From NCBI GenBank assembly GCA_000711775.1, contig ARYC01017920.1, positions 1 through 64,000 on the forward strand: DNA of 64,000 bases, written 5' to 3'. The position numbers and the translations under genes are program-made. Positions 1-12,514 of this stretch are shown piece by piece. Positions within the stretch are counted from its first letter, which is position 1. The number at the start of each line of letters is the position of its first letter. Under the pieces are notes generated by a model. It was not told the DNA's origin and searched no databases. It saw only the letters and a list, made by a program, of their open reading frames with translations. This stretch comes from Oxytricha trifallax. Its lineage: Eukaryota > Ciliophora > Spirotrichea > Sporadotrichida > Oxytrichidae.

Positions 1-1185
1 TTTAATATGTGAACTTATTCATTCATTTAAATCTAAAACTTATTTATAAACATTCATTCTTCCTTCTCTCGCACAACTGTTGTCTTATCTATGCTTACCC
101 TCTTGCAGCTACTCTGAATCAAGTCTACTGTATCTATAGGCAAGTCATGCATTAGGTGATATAGCAGCAGTTTCTTGTAGTGGGTCTTGATTTAACTCCA
201 GTAGAATTCAATTCCACTAAATCAAGGGCTGTAAGGAACATTGTATACAGGAATAATGTTTAACTCTTCATAAGCTTTCTTAGACTCCTTAGTCTTATGA
301 ACTGAGAGGTTGTCAACAAACAGGATGATCTCTTAATCGTTGTATTTATCTCTCAGCTTATGTAGGAACTCTATGTACTACTCTCGCTTAATAGAGCGAG
401 GATGAATAACATAACTTTCTAAGCCAGAGTCTTCACTAATACCTGCTAAAATTGCATGGGTTACAACCTTTACTTTCTAATCGTAGACTTCTATATTATC
501 ATACTTCTTATACCAAGACTTATTAATAAAGGTCTTGAATGTAAACACAGCTTCATCAGCGTGTATGAACTTGATGTTATTGTCAATAGCCCTCTGCATT
601 TAATCATATATATAGTTTAAATTATTACTATAAAATGGCACTGTAAAATCAATCACTCTCTTCACTCTGTTGACAGTCTTGAAAGTAATACCATTTCTTC
701 TATAAATGTTGGCTATAGTTTATGGAGAGATACGCATGTCAGGAAACTTGCGATGAAACATCACAGCTCGCTAGTCTAGTGGAAAGTGTGCCCAATACTT
801 TAAAGTCTTCGAATCACAGAGGTAGTCAATATGGTGCTGTGAGAACTTTTATTTTCTTGCAGGATGCTTTCAAGTGCCTGAATTATAATGCTAAACAGCC
901 AACAAGCAATGATACCTAACTGTTGAGGCACTCTTGCGCAGGAGCTTTGCTATAGCAGCATAATTCATTACTGGTTTGACTTAGTCTATATAAATACTTG
1001 TACCATACCTAAGCTTAAGCAGTAAATCTAAATATTACTCATCATAAATAGACCCTAAATTTCGCTAATTTCTATTTCTCATTTTGCAAATTGGCCTAAT
1101 TTTCTCTACTAACCCCAATAAGACTCCAACTATACCCTACAAATCAAAGCACTTATAAACCTCACTAAGGGGTTTTGGGGTTTTG
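1..1185 (-). mobile_element. TBE (telomere-bearing element) DNA transposon, right-hand end, cut by window start
   Basis: The terminus at 1169-1185 reads GGGGTTTTGGGGTTTTG, the inverse of the C4A4-type repeat that ends oxytrichid TBE transposons, and is followed by AAT (1186-1188), matching the three-base ANT target duplication of the family. The minus strand carries the 42-kDa transposase gene. The first bases also hold the last codons of a plus-strand gene ending AAT ATG TGA at 10-12, which matches the end of the 22-kDa gene in the second TBE at 43.7 kb. The two genes are therefore tail to tail with six bases between stops, the same spacing as in that copy. Only about a quarter of the element lies in the window. 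The intact telomere-like end suggests a younger copy than the one at 40.9 kb. Confidence 0.9.
19..1045 (-). CDS. TBE 42-kDa transposase (Tc1/mariner-type DDE)
   Basis: Read on the minus strand with TAA/TAG as Gln, this gives about 340 residues, the usual size for the TBE transposase that cuts and joins element ends. An N-terminal helix-turn-helix-like stretch (AAIAKLLRKSASTVRYH) precedes the catalytic domain. All three acidic residues are visible: Asp in FIHADEAVF, Asp in LFVDNLSVHKTK, and Glu in FNGIEFYWS, with 34 residues between the second Asp and the Glu (D34E). The C-terminus VLDLNE-stop lies at the window's left edge. At least one frame change and one in-frame TGA occur in the N-terminal third, so this copy may be slightly damaged or carry sequencing errors. 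TBE transposases are known to act in developmental genome rearrangement in Oxytricha. Confidence 0.85.
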
Positions 1186-1188
1186 AAT
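1149..1188 (+). repeat. TBE terminal inverted repeat with telomere-like end and AAT target duplication
   Basis: The inner repeat, reading CACTAAGG then the G4T4 motif, ends at 1185 and is followed by AAT. The same inner repeat (CTTCAGTAG/CTACTGAAG type) is recognisable, in degraded form, at both ends of the TBE at 40880-44870. Confidence 0.85.
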
Positions 1189-1415
1189 GTACTTTTTGGC
1201 AATGAGCTTGACATCAGGTTTCTGGATCATTATATTCCTACAGGAAATTCAAAGCCAAATCAAGCCAGATGAACGCTTCCACCAGTTGATCAATACTAGT
1301 CAAAACTATGTTCGATGGTTGGTCAAATGAAACACGAATAAATATGTTATAAATCTGGAATCACAAATAATAATTATATAGAGTAAAGGGTCTTACTAAA
1401 ATATAGAGGTGAAAC

Positions 1416-1901
1416 ATGAATATCCTACAAATAGGAGCATCACAATATCAAAGGTAGCTTCCATTTATTGCTCTAGCTTATGATTAGTCTTTCAAGAAAT
1501 GGTCTTTTGATTTGCTATTTCTCCATCTCCAAATTCTTGTTGGAATTACTCATCATTCTATCAATTTAATTTAAAGAATATATTTGACTCTCTCATTTTT
1601 AAGAACACTTTATAAAAATTATTTCATGTTTTTTTAGTAAATTAATACTTAAGGGAAGTTAATCATAAAGTTTGGTGGTTGTCCTCATTCCATATAACAC
1701 CATTTTCTTCTTTAACTGATATTCATATGCTCTCGACTATTTCTTTCTATTTCATTAAATTATTTTCCAATAATTATTTTAATCATTTTATTTAATTTCC
1801 TTGAACTTAATGTGATTAAGCTTACAACTTCTATGGCTATTATTTAGATATATCAACAATAGTCTTCTAAGATTTAAAATCACAGGGTACTTAATCTTTG
1901 A
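1416..1901 (+). CDS. possible hydrophobic ORF, ciliate code
   Basis: There is a 161-residue reading frame if TAA/TAG are Gln, starting ATG at 1416 and ending TGA at 1899-1901. The translation is rich in Ile, Leu and Phe, with two stretches that could be membrane segments (for example YFPIIILIILFNFLEL). AT-rich DNA readily gives such frames in this code, so it may be chance. A shorter frame (48 codons from ATG at 1187) lies just before it and begins inside the TBE target site. No family is recognised. Confidence 0.2.
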
Positions 1902-2173
1902 AAGGAGGTTTACTAGAAATAATAATTTAGAGTGATAAAACAATAGTAGATAGTAAATTACCTTTCTAATGATCAAACATCTTTAAATACTTATTATTTA
2001 TATTAAATTTGAAAATGTCTATTAATAGTACTATTTTACTATAAATCTGATATTATTAATCGAAATTTAACTCATTCAAATAACCAATTAAATATTTTTT
2101 AATAGTAAATACTTATAGATAGAATAAAAAGATTTAATGAAATGAGACTAATAATAAATTGCAACTATAAAAT

Positions 2174-5160
2174 TCAATATTTAATCTAGTTGCTAGTAGC
2201 TATTGCTTCCCCAAGATCCTCCCCAGCATTTTCATCTTAGTTAAGCTCGTCTTCTTCGTCAGACTCTATTTCCACTTTAATTCCAGCAAATTTATCTTAC
2301 AGTTTTTTAAGCTCTAGTCCATCAACAGTCTCATTGAATCTTTATTTCTTAAGGTATTTCAATGATTGCACACTTTTTATTGCTGCTTAAATCTGGGGAA
2401 GGGAAAATAGGATCAATATTATTCTGAAAGCATTATCAAGCACTTCTGGTATTATTCTACAGAGCAGAGGCGAGGACATTTCTAAGCAAGTATTTGTATT
2501 GACAACTATTAAGTACAATCTGAAATATTCAAATAGCATGAAATCATATCCGAATAGCTCAAAAGTGTTGTAAAAGCGGCTAGGGTCTATTTTAGAATAA
2601 ACTGATCTATAGGAATCAGCTATAAACTTTCTTATTTAAGGCATTAAATCACGTTTTATATCGATATGATAAGTTGGATACTGCTATTTTAGATATTTCT
2701 GAAAATCTTACAAACTCACTTTATTCCCATTCTCAAATTTTCCATAGTCTCACGAATGCTTTTGAACGGCGTCATTCGTTAAATGGATGAATTTATCATT
2801 TATATTTTCTATGTCATTTTCCTTACAGCTCGTTCTTATGTAAGCATCCTCATAGAAATATCCTTTTAAAAAGCCAGTCATAGATGTCATAACTCCATAA
2901 CATCCAAAATCAAATTTTCTGTTATGGATCAATAGAGGATTGTCAATATACTTCTGAATGTTATAAGTTTTCTCTTTCTTAGCATTGGCATTTGCTTTCT
3001 AAACAAGATTCTTGATTTCATTCAAGTTTGAAGACACATTAATACCATTACCTCGATTTTTGTATTTTCACCAGGCTTTATGATCCACACGTTTCTTGGC
3101 ACTCGAAATTTCCTCTTAATTTATTTTATTTCTTCATCCTGTTACAACCCCAACACCTCATCTTAATTTTCATCGGAGTAATCTGATGCTTCATATTCCT
3201 CGTCTTCAGAGTAATCCGAATAAGTTGGCTTCTTTCTTCTCAAACTTGGTAAGACTTTATTATTAGGATTTTTATGCTATTTTTCAAGAAATTTTACTCT
3301 TTGATATCTTAGATATATTTTTATCTTTGAGTTAATGGTCCTTGCCTTTACTACTCGATTATCTTAGTTTGAGATGTTAAGTTATTATAGTAAGTTAAAA
3401 ATCTCTAAAATTTAGAATCATTAATCCCACTTTTAACAAGAAATGTTAGAGGGATCACTTCAAATGGATCTTACTCCATTTAATTAATAAAAGTCTCTTA
3501 TGTTTATGAACGCACCTTTTTTATTGGTTAGCTGCTTGTATTCTCCATTTTTCCATAAATTTTAATGCTTTTGTTAGATGAGTTGTTTCCATTATTCTTT
3601 AGGAAGTCTAAGTGTTTTTTTTTCTCCACTGCGTCCAAACTAAATTTGATTCAGTAAAATCTTCCTCTGTATTTTAAACCCACCAAGACCTCTGTCTGTC
3701 TCAAAACACTCTTAACAGCCTTCTAAGAATACTGAATATTGCTACCAGAGGTTTGCAGAGCATTTTACTGTTAATAAAGCCATTAAGTCATCCAATTAGA
3801 ATAATTGATCGCAGTATGTAGCATTAAATTCATTTTAATTTTAATATTAGTAATGAATTCTTTTGATTAGAAGTACTCTCGATGTGCAGTTTTATTGTCA
3901 AATTTCTTCGGGACTTAAATTTGAAACTATTTAGTAATTCTTTAGATCTCGTTTGGCTTTGCTTCTTCAATTATGTGTTAAGGTTGATTATTGAGATTTT
4001 ATAAGAAAGTGCTTTTGTTACTTTATCCAAGAGCATTTTATTGGGATTAGTTTTAGTTTTAAGAGTTATATTTAAAGTTAAGGATCCTTGTGAGACTTGA
4101 AAATTAACTTTATTAAATAGTTAATCTTACTGATTGCTACATTAATCGGGTGCTCTTTATGATTGTTACTAGGTCTGTGATAAATTTCTATCTTTGTATC
4201 AGGGTTCAATGATAGTACGATATTGCGAGGGGAAAAATATGGTAATCTAGATTTTAGAGTTGCGCTTGGAGATATTGAATTTTGTAAAGAATTTATAAAT
4301 TAAAAGTTTTAATATGAGGATGATCTGGGCGTAATATTTTGATCAAGCGGCAGCGATTATTTGTTAGTAGTTTAGTTGTGTAATTAGAAAACTTTAATTA
4401 TTAATAACTTTTTTTTAAGTTTAAAGATACCAGCTTTACAATTCTCAATTGTCCGAGTTAATAAATTCGACAATCCTTTATCTTCAAATTTATTATTAGA
4501 CCTACTACTAATCTCTCCATATTTAATTTCTTTAATAGCTTTGGCTTCAAGAAGCCACAACTTATTCAATTGAAAAGGCGATTCCATCACTTTGATATGT
4601 AAAAACTATGCTTAATTATTATTAATCTAATTATTATCATAGATCAAAGGTATATGCTACCCTACGACCCTATTAGCTACTTTAATTCTCTCCTTAAGAG
4701 CTCTTTAGTTCTGAATTTTGTTATTTATTAAGTTAAAAGAATCAAAACTTAGTCTTTCATTTTTGAATAGACAATCCTTTAGCATTTCGTCTGCTATTTT
4801 ATTTTTGCTTCATGGCTTATAATTCAGTATTCAATTCTTTCTATTCTTTCTTACTTGCTATCATACCTCAGAGTAAGCTGTTTCTTGCTTCTAGCTGAGT
4901 ATGCTAAATTTACGCTTAATGACTTATATTGAACTTTATTTCTATATTTTTGGTATTGGGCTTTCAGAGTTTTAAGCTGTGAGGTGTAAATTTGAGGATG
5001 CAGGGTTTGATGAGAGAGATTCATAGGTTATATTAGGAGCTACACAGATTGAACTTGAGTGATCTATTTAATGTTAGAATCCACTCAGTGCCAATAGTTC
5101 TCCATTCAATCCATTGCGTACTCGAAGTTAAACTTGAAATAATTATAAGATAACAACTTT
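2174..5160 (-). CDS. tubulin-tyrosine-ligase-like (TTLL3-type) protein, catalytic residues altered
   Basis: TTLL enzymes add tyrosine, glycine or glutamate to tubulin in cilia, using an ATP-grasp fold. The catalytic half is clear: DPFEVIPLTF near 3460, NVWIIKPGENT near 3075, YIDNPLLIHNRKFD near 2930, GYFYEDAYIRTSCK near 2840, FIHLTNDAVQ near 2780, DYGKFENGNK near 2740 and FELFGYDFMLF near 2550. A basic/acidic, Q-rich half precedes it (2.2-kb N-terminal part), and an acidic tail ends IKY-TGA at 2174. Two normally invariant positions differ: the Arg after KFD is Gly (KFDFG), and the Glu of the EVNTNP motif is Val (VVNTNT near 2500). There is an in-frame TGA at 2750-2752, and several single-base frame changes (near 3.5, 3.84, 3.97 and 4.8 kb). 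This looks like a dead copy or pseudoenzyme. The start is uncertain: an ATG at 4864 is possible, but the frame stays open to about 5160. Confidence 0.8.
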
Positions 5161-5198
5161 ATCTAGAAAATCATATACTAATTTGAGATAAATCAATG

Positions 5199-8100
5199 TC
5201 AAATAGATAAAGTATAATAATTCTTATTGCTAATGTAATTTTTACTGGGTGACACAGACTATCTAGCATTAATTTTCTTAAAATCCTAAATTAGCAAATT
5301 TTAATCCATTCCATGTAAATTCTGATTTTTATTCTTTATAGAGCTCTTTATTGCTGCTTTCTAATCATTAATTTTACTACAAATGTAGCTTGCTTCATTT
5401 TTTAGCTCGTATTATTTTTCTTTGATATATTCTTGCATCTTCTAAAACCCTTCTTTGCTATTAATTTATAAAAATGATTAATCAACCATGTCAAATCATA
5501 TTATTTGTAAATATTAAAATAAGCAAATATCTTGTATCTAAACTTAAATTTATAGAAGTCAAATTTTAATTAAGAATTACTTTGTTACTCTTGTTATCTC
5601 TGTGATTTAAATTTTAGAGATTCAGTGCTTATTACTTCAAAGCTTAAATCATAGAATTAGCAGGATTATGTTAGGAAGGGTATGTAAAGTTGTTTCTATG
5701 GAGACTGAGCGTGATACTTATGATTTTAAGATAATTTCCTAGAATTTATAATTGGCTAAGTATTCTAGAAGGTTTTTGTTTAGGTAGTAAGAAAAGAATT
5801 CTTTATTATGGCCGTTTTGCATTATTATAATGTTGATATAGAAAATATTTGGGATATTAAATTTACATGCTTTAAAATAATGCTTTGAAATGAGCTTATA
5901 AATGTCATTTTATTTTAATTTTATATTTATAAAAGAGAAATATATTCAAAATTATTTTAAACCTCTTAGGATTTTTATACCATAATTTTAGTAAAGAAGA
6001 GTTATTCCTATATTGCTATAGTTGACTATATAATATAATCTGAGACAAACACTATTATATATGTTTGTCCTTTTATAATAACTTCTAAAAATTCAATAAT
6101 GAATTAGAATAGACTTTATCATTATAATTTTATATCAAATTCTAGCCACTCATCTTAGCTTAAATTTGAACTTATTGCTTGACATTTTTCATCTGTTACT
6201 ATTAAGATATGGGCTATTAATTAAGAGCATCAATTAGCTTTAGTTTTTCTTGCTGAGAGAGGCCGTTTTTCATATAAAATGTATTCACTATGCTATGTGA
6301 GGGATTCAAGTTTAAATCATTATTTGATTGAGCAGAGGAATTATGCCATAATAACTGCTGTTGTGCTTAAGTGATATTTTAATCTTAAGTATTATTAGAA
6401 AAAGTGATCTAATGAAAATTTATAGAAGATAATTCATTAAATATGGTAAAAGTTTTCATGATAGAAATATTTAATTTAATCAAAAAATAATTATATTAAT
6501 GTATATTATGCAATAATGTTGTTTTGAATTGTGTTTGAAGTTTTTAAAACCATTAAATTCGAAGGATTAGTCCTCAATATTGAATGGTACTCATTATTAT
6601 TTAGGATTTATGAAGGGTAGTTTTCATTCTTAGAATTGGATCTTACACTTGCATTGCACTTTATCCTAAAAGACTTCTTTTCTGGTGAAATATTTACTTA
6701 AATCTTAAAGCTGTAATTAATATTAAGAGTTTTTCTTTTTTATATAAATTTTTTAAACACATAATAAATTATTTCAAATAACGAGAGTCAACAAGATACA
6801 ATCAATATCTATTAAATAATTGTGGTTTTAAGTTGTAGATAACCTAAAATTAATTGTAAATTTATTTAAAAATTACTTAATTTAGTGATTTTATAGATGG
6901 ATTGAGTGAAGATATTGCGCTTTTATTATTACTAATTTATATATTCTGATAAGCCACTTAGGGCTCTTCTTGAGTAGTAGTGCTCTTAATTTTATCATTA
7001 TTGTTTCCATTTATTGAGACTTATGTAATCCCCTGCATAGGAAGATCAATTTTTATCTAAGACATGGTACTAATTAAGTTATACAACTATCGTTTTTAGT
7101 CAGTCATTTAATTACTATTTTCATGGTTGTTTTTTATTTCAGAATGTTGCTAATGATTATATTTTCTGATAGATAGCTTGGGGGAGTGATCTATATCTAA
7201 TTTTGAATTTGATCAGTCTTTGTTTAAATTGGAGTAGTGAGTTCTTTGAGTTAGTGATGTTTGTGATAATGTTAGCTCGCTCTCCTGCTTCTCTTCTTAA
7301 ATAATGTCGTTTTCGTTTTTAGCATTTAAAAATTTAATCTCAATTAAGTAAAGCCTATACTTTTATATAATTTTTATTGTTACTGAAAGCCTATATGTAT
7401 ATAGTACATAAAATCTATACATAATTCTTATTTAGCATTTCCCATGTTATTTTGTCGATAAATTTAAGGAAAAAAAGTACTAGACTTATTTCTCTAAGAA
7501 TAATCTGTTTCCTACTTTTCTTTATCACTTGACTGTTTATTATTACCAAAGTGCTATAAATTATAATTTGGCAAGACATTACTGTTATTCTACACATTGC
7601 CTCTATTTTTACTATCAATGGGTGATCAAGCCTAGAGCAATTGAATAGTTACATCCTTATAAGGCGTGGAAGAAGAAGATATTTGGATTTGAGTGCTTTG
7701 AATCTTAAAAGAGTGCTGTTTGCTATGGGAGGTGAGGGGATCCTGGACTAATCTGCTTGTGGCGGACTGATAGAAACTGTTCTTAGTGTTTGTAAATTCA
7801 TTACTTATTATTTTAGTTTTTACCTGAAATTGGAGGTGGCACTGATCTACCATTAATATAAGATATACATCTGTGTCTCTTTCTATAAGAAATTCACAAA
7901 TAAAAATAGCAATTTAAATGAAATTAATATATTGCCTTCTCTCTTTAAAATCTAATCATAAACATTATTGTTAGACCCAGCATTAGTAGTGTTTGAATTA
8001 TATTGTTAAGTTTAATGTGATGAGAGTATATTTGCAATGTTAAACTGCTAACTGAATGGCATTTTATATGCCCACGATTATCGATTGATTATTAAATCTC

Positions 8101-9732
8101 TTATGGGATATCTATTGTGTGTTAATAAAGATGCGATTTAGATGGCTTACCTTTTGATAATTGTGCTACTGAGTAGTATTTGTTGACTGTTATTGCTATA
8201 TGGAACGTTTTGATTTAGCAAATTTGAGCTATGCTACCCAATTATGAATTATTTAATTAAATTTAACAAACACTCTATTATTTTATACTGCTATTTATAA
8301 ACAATTTTCCTTATCGTTTATTTATAATTAACTACCTTTAGAACAGCTGTTATCAATTTCGCAGTTGTACTAGCATTAGCATTTTCAGACACGTTTGATG
8401 GTTTTCTAATTTTTATTAATTAAAATGAGTGCTGATTTCTTTTTTTATATTATTTGTTTGTTGGGAGAGATATTCATTTATTGTGAGGTCATGGTAGTTC
8501 CCTAACCACTAAATCCATTTTGTATAAACAGATTTGACATTAAAATTATTAATATTTATAATTTTATTATATTCTTTGATTATATTTATTTTCAATAATT
8601 CAATAGATTCAAAGTTAATTATTGGCTTTTAAAATTACTTATTTTTTGAACATTTTATGAGGTGTGTTAACTGGTACCTATAAATATTTGATATAAATAA
8701 ATATAATATAATAATAATATTATGAGAATATCAAAAGAGTGTGGACTCAACATAATTAAGAACGAGGCACTTCATATACAAATCAGTGGGTATGAATTTA
8801 AAAGCAGGGGGTCTTTGCAAAAGCTCTTCTTCGCTTATCGGATTTTATCTATACAGTTTTTCAAGTTCTTTGAGAGGGTTTGTTTCTTGAAAATTGTACT
8901 TTCCGAAGAATGTTAGTTAAACATAAAGACTTATATTAACTATATAAGATTAATAACTTAAATGAATTGGGATAATCATATATATATATTAAAATCTATT
9001 TAAAGTTTAAGTTGTTTTCTTTTTAGATCCAATGACAGCAGACCTTTTTCCAAATCCATTAACACTTATTTCATTACTATTTTCATCTCATTTTTTCAAT
9101 ACACTTCTCTCTCTTTGACTCCAATTTCTTTATTACCCCCGATATTCTTATTAATCTCATCAAATTCAAGTACTTCAATACCCTCTTCTCCAATAGCAGC
9201 CAAATTTTACTATTTACTGGTAAATTTAATTTTAAGGGGAGTCTCTGAAGTAAGCTTTTACTGTGATTGCAAAATTTTAATAAAAGATTACTAAGATTGT
9301 AATCTGAGATTATTGTTGTTGTTATTCTATGAAATGTTTTTAATGTTTGAAGAGTTTTAAAAGGGATGTATCTGCTGTGATTCTTTTGTTTGATAAATTA
9401 TCATATTCATGTTGAAGTGTGATTGATTGGCATGAGATGGGTTATCAATTAGCTGGGTTAACTGCTTAAATAAGCTGCCAAGTTGATTGTAAGACTTTCA
9501 GAAATAATCATTTAGAATTTATGGTAAATAGCACAAATATATATTTTCATATTATTATTTGTTTTTCATTAAACTTAACAAGGTCTCTCCAATTTAAATA
9601 GATCTAATTATAGTAAGACTTTGCCCTTTTATAAAATTTAGTAACTTCTCTTTTTTTTCTTTCTTCTCCAATTAGCTTCAAACCTCTGAATATGTCTGTC
9701 CCTAATTTGTCTTTATAGTTGGTGTCCATCAT
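5199..9732 (-). CDS. long Q/N/S-rich low-complexity protein, unknown function
   Basis: A chain of minus-strand frames from ATG ATG at 9727-9732 (MMDTNYKDKLGTDIF) to a TGA at 5199-5201 reads as protein with TAA/TAG as Gln. It holds K/E-rich helical parts (KLIGEERKKREVTKFYKRAK near 9670; LKELEKLYRQNPISEEELL near 8830), long Ser/Asn/Gln tracts (9.2-9.5, 7.4-7.9 kb) and a Q-rich part near 6.2 kb (NGLSQQEKLKLIDALNQQP). AT-rich gaps around 8.94-9.0, 8.53-8.70 and 6.5-6.9 kb may be introns or internal eliminated sequences, and one-base frame changes occur between tracts. It lies just upstream of the TTLL gene on the same strand with only about 40 bases between, so it could instead be the N-terminal part of that gene. 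No domain is recognised. Confidence 0.5.
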
Positions 9733-9828
9733 GTATAATATTGTATAAAATAATTATGAATATTAAATAAATTTAGTTGATAAAATACATAATATTTTAT
9801 CATAATTTAATTATATTCATTCTTTAGA

Positions 9829-10254
9829 TCATTCAAGCATACTTCCTATCTCTATCCTACTATAGTAAATATATCTTACTATATAAAATTTACTTTGTAA
9901 GTGAAAATAAATAAATTCTTCTTTACTTTTACTTATAAAACTATAACAATATAAATTTATTAGTTAACTTAATTGCAAGGTCATCTTCTCAATGCCTCTC
10001 TTAATGACAACCCTGACTTGCTTCTAAATGACATACACTTATTTTTGAGACTTGTGAAAAGTAGAGTATATTATCCAAGTTTCTCTTGGCTTCAATAAAT
10101 TTCTTCACTATTTCTTGAGATCTGTTTTCTACCCCGCTGTGCCATAAAGCTCCTTGAGCTGTTAAACTCAAGCCAATATAATATAAATTAATTTATTCTA
10201 TTAAAATAAGTTAAATAGCTTTTACCAATTTAAAATTCGATTTTTCTTAAAGAA

Positions 10255-10292
<38 letters not shown>

Positions 10293-10740
10293 ATACTTGA
10301 ATTATTTAAGTAAATAAATTTTAAATTTCCCTCCTATTTTATTTGTATGAATAAACTCAAACTGACTTATCTCTATAACCTGAGCAAGATTTCCTTGCTA
10401 ATTTTCTTCTTAATATACCTTCTATAAAAGCTTATGATTTTATTGGCATAAGCTTTAGTCTAGCCTGTTTCTATCTCCTAAATTCCTAAAATAGTCCTTA
10501 TAGCATATATTTCTACAGAATTAGAGTCAAAAACTGCTTGCACATTTTTCTGTCTTTTTATAATTTAAGAGCATCTTAACTTGCTTTTTCTTTCTATATA
10601 TAAAATAAATATCAAAAATAGTCACACAAAATAAAGAAAGAATTTAAGGAAATATATTTATGTAAATGAGCTTTAGATACTTACGTAATCTTTAAGAATC
10701 TCCTGTTTATAGAGAAGGAAGAGATTCTCAAATATCATAA
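9829..10740 (-). CDS. small intron-bearing protein, unknown function
   Basis: Minus-strand coding pieces: an exon reading IFENLFLLYKQEILKDY (about 10685-10735); a likely intron 10594-10684 with GTAAGT at its start and ATATAG at its end; a long exon with VQAVFDSNSVEIYAIRTIL and IISFYRRYIKKKISKEILL (10.32-10.56 kb); an AT-dinucleotide-rich gap (10.2-10.3 kb); then GALWHSGVENRSQEIVKKF and KQVRVVIKRGIEKMTL, ending SMLE-TGA at 9829. It lies upstream of the Q/N/S-rich gene on the same strand, with under 100 bases between. The Rep element begins about 90 bases beyond its 5' end and may have cut it off from earlier exons. The family is not recognised. At least one frame change is present. Confidence 0.45.
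10259..10290. repeat. (AT)n microsatellite
   Basis: A run of about 15 AT dinucleotides in an AT-rich gap of the small minus-strand gene; probably intronic. Confidence 0.9.
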
Positions 10741-10830
10741 ATTATTATCAAATTATTTATCTATTAAGTTAAGTATTTTTTATGATTTCTTTTTTTAATA
10801 GTTATTTAAAAAAATATATGAAATAATCTG

Positions 10831-11080
10831 AATATTATTACTAAAATACATAAGAATAGGAAATATTAGAAATACAAATACTTTCATATAATATACTTAA
10901 TTCAAACTGCCATTAATTACAATTAGTACTATTTTGAATTTGATTTAAATATAATTATGACCAAAATTAATTAATCAATCAATTAAATATAAATTATTGT
11001 GCAAAGTGTGCAAAAATATAATCATTCAACTCGGGGTAGGTTGTGTGCAAATATACTTAATTTAATTATATAATTAATTA
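10831..11080 (+). repeat. left terminal inverted repeat of Rep element
   Basis: Inverted match to 12515-12760 over about 245 bp with few differences. The left copy has three extra bases near its tip (AATATTATTACT against AATATTACT). Confidence 0.85.
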
Positions 11081-11166
11081 TTTTTAAAAAATTTCTGCTC
11101 ATTTAGATGTTGAAATCATCAGAGTCTTTCATGCTTTAAAGAGAGGAATTTCAGTATAGTGGTTAT

Positions 11167-12500
11167 ATGTCAAAAGATTTGAAGAAATACAACTACAGGC
11201 TTGACTTTTTTCTAATGGTTGATGGATCTATTAAGACAAGTACTGTTGATGAGATTCACGATAAAATGCAGTTGAACCAGCCATGTATAGAGGAAGTCAA
11301 CTTGAATGAGGACAAGGTTAATAAAGCCACATACTTTCACATTATGGTGTCAAGAGATTGCAATAGGATAAACAGAGAATACTTTAAGCTCAAGAAAAGA
11401 GGAGGATACTTGATGTTTCAGAAACTTGGGCTCAATATGCATGAGAAAAACATTAAAACCGCGCAGGAATTTTTTCCCTTGCATCGGGGATTTTCATAAG
11501 TCTATGAAAACCCAGAGCACTTATAAATTGAGTATGGCAAAGTAGCTGCCAGATAGACTCTCGAAGACATAAAGCATATCCCATAGAAACGCATGCCAAT
11601 GTTCTTTATGAAAGAGTTTGTGGCAGAAAATATTGCAAACGGTTCGATGATAGTCAAATAATACTTCTACTAGAATCTAGGTGACTCAAATGCAATTAAT
11701 TAGATTTGTTAAGACTAGTAAAAATACAGCAGCTTTCATAAAATATTAAAGTAACTCGGTGTTGTTAAGAAGATCAAGTTTTCAATAAGAGAGCAGCTCT
11801 AACTTTTTGCAATTAAAAACAAAGCAAAGTTCGATGGATAAATTAAGCTGACTGATAAAGTTATTAAAGATCTTTGTTATTCAGAGATAGTGGAAGCCTT
11901 ATACTAAGTCCTGATTAAGCGAGAGGATAAACAGATTCATTGGGTATGGCCATATGACTCGGCTAATACTGGTTAAAGCTCTATCCTTAGAATGAAAGAT
12001 GCAATATTATTTGCGATGAACTAACTACTGGGCCAACCAGATTTCACGTAGATTCCCGATACCTTGAGCAGGAGTCCTAGATTGTACTGATTAACGAAAT
12101 GAACATAGAGAAATTCTTAGGCAAGTACCACATTCCCATTATGAAAAGATGTTAGAGGGGAGAGGGTACGCAGTTGATGTCATGTTTGGCGAAACTTATA
12201 TTCTTTATCAAAACTGCTACAAAATAATCACAACAAACGAGCTTCCCTGGAATAGAATAACAGCTCAAGAAAAAGACTGCTTCGAGAAGAGGTGCATCAC
12301 AGTATCGCCAAATATAGAGGAGAAATCAGGCAAACTAGAGTTCCCATTCAACTCAGTGCAATTGGAAGTATATTTTAGATTGAGCAGAGGAAGATAAAGT
12401 ATGGAACAAGAAAATTAAAAAGGAATCAATCAGTGAAAAAAAGGTTGAGTAGCAGAATAGGATTAGCACTAGAGACACAGAGGTAGAGGAGCAGGAACCT
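11167..12500 (+). CDS. Rep-like protein with superfamily 3 helicase-type domain (element-encoded, fossil)
   Basis: Starts at ATG 11167 (MSKDLKKYNYRLDFF) and runs nearly to the right repeat when TAA/TAG are read as Gln. The N-terminal part (to about 11500) is lysine/asparagine-rich and would be where a Rep endonuclease domain sits. A Walker-A-like region follows at 11941-11985 (WVWPYDSANTG). Then ITTNELPW at 12223-12249 resembles motif C of SF3 helicases of Rep proteins (CRESS-DNA and parvovirus-like), followed by a basic C-terminus. The gene has a few breaks and is treated as a fossil. The assignment rests on these motifs and order only; a more distant P-loop helicase is possible. Confidence 0.55.
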
Positions 12501-12514
12501 AGTTGAAATATCTA

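Noticed and set aside
1169-1185. G4T4 repeats as a chromosome end or somatic telomere
   Set aside because: Only two repeat units, followed by AAT and further genomic sequence, with a transposase gene alongside; this is a TBE tip.
8722-8916. Plus-strand 64-codon ORF
   Set aside because: The opposite strand reads better (LKELEKLYRQNPISEEELL) and continues the long minus-strand gene.
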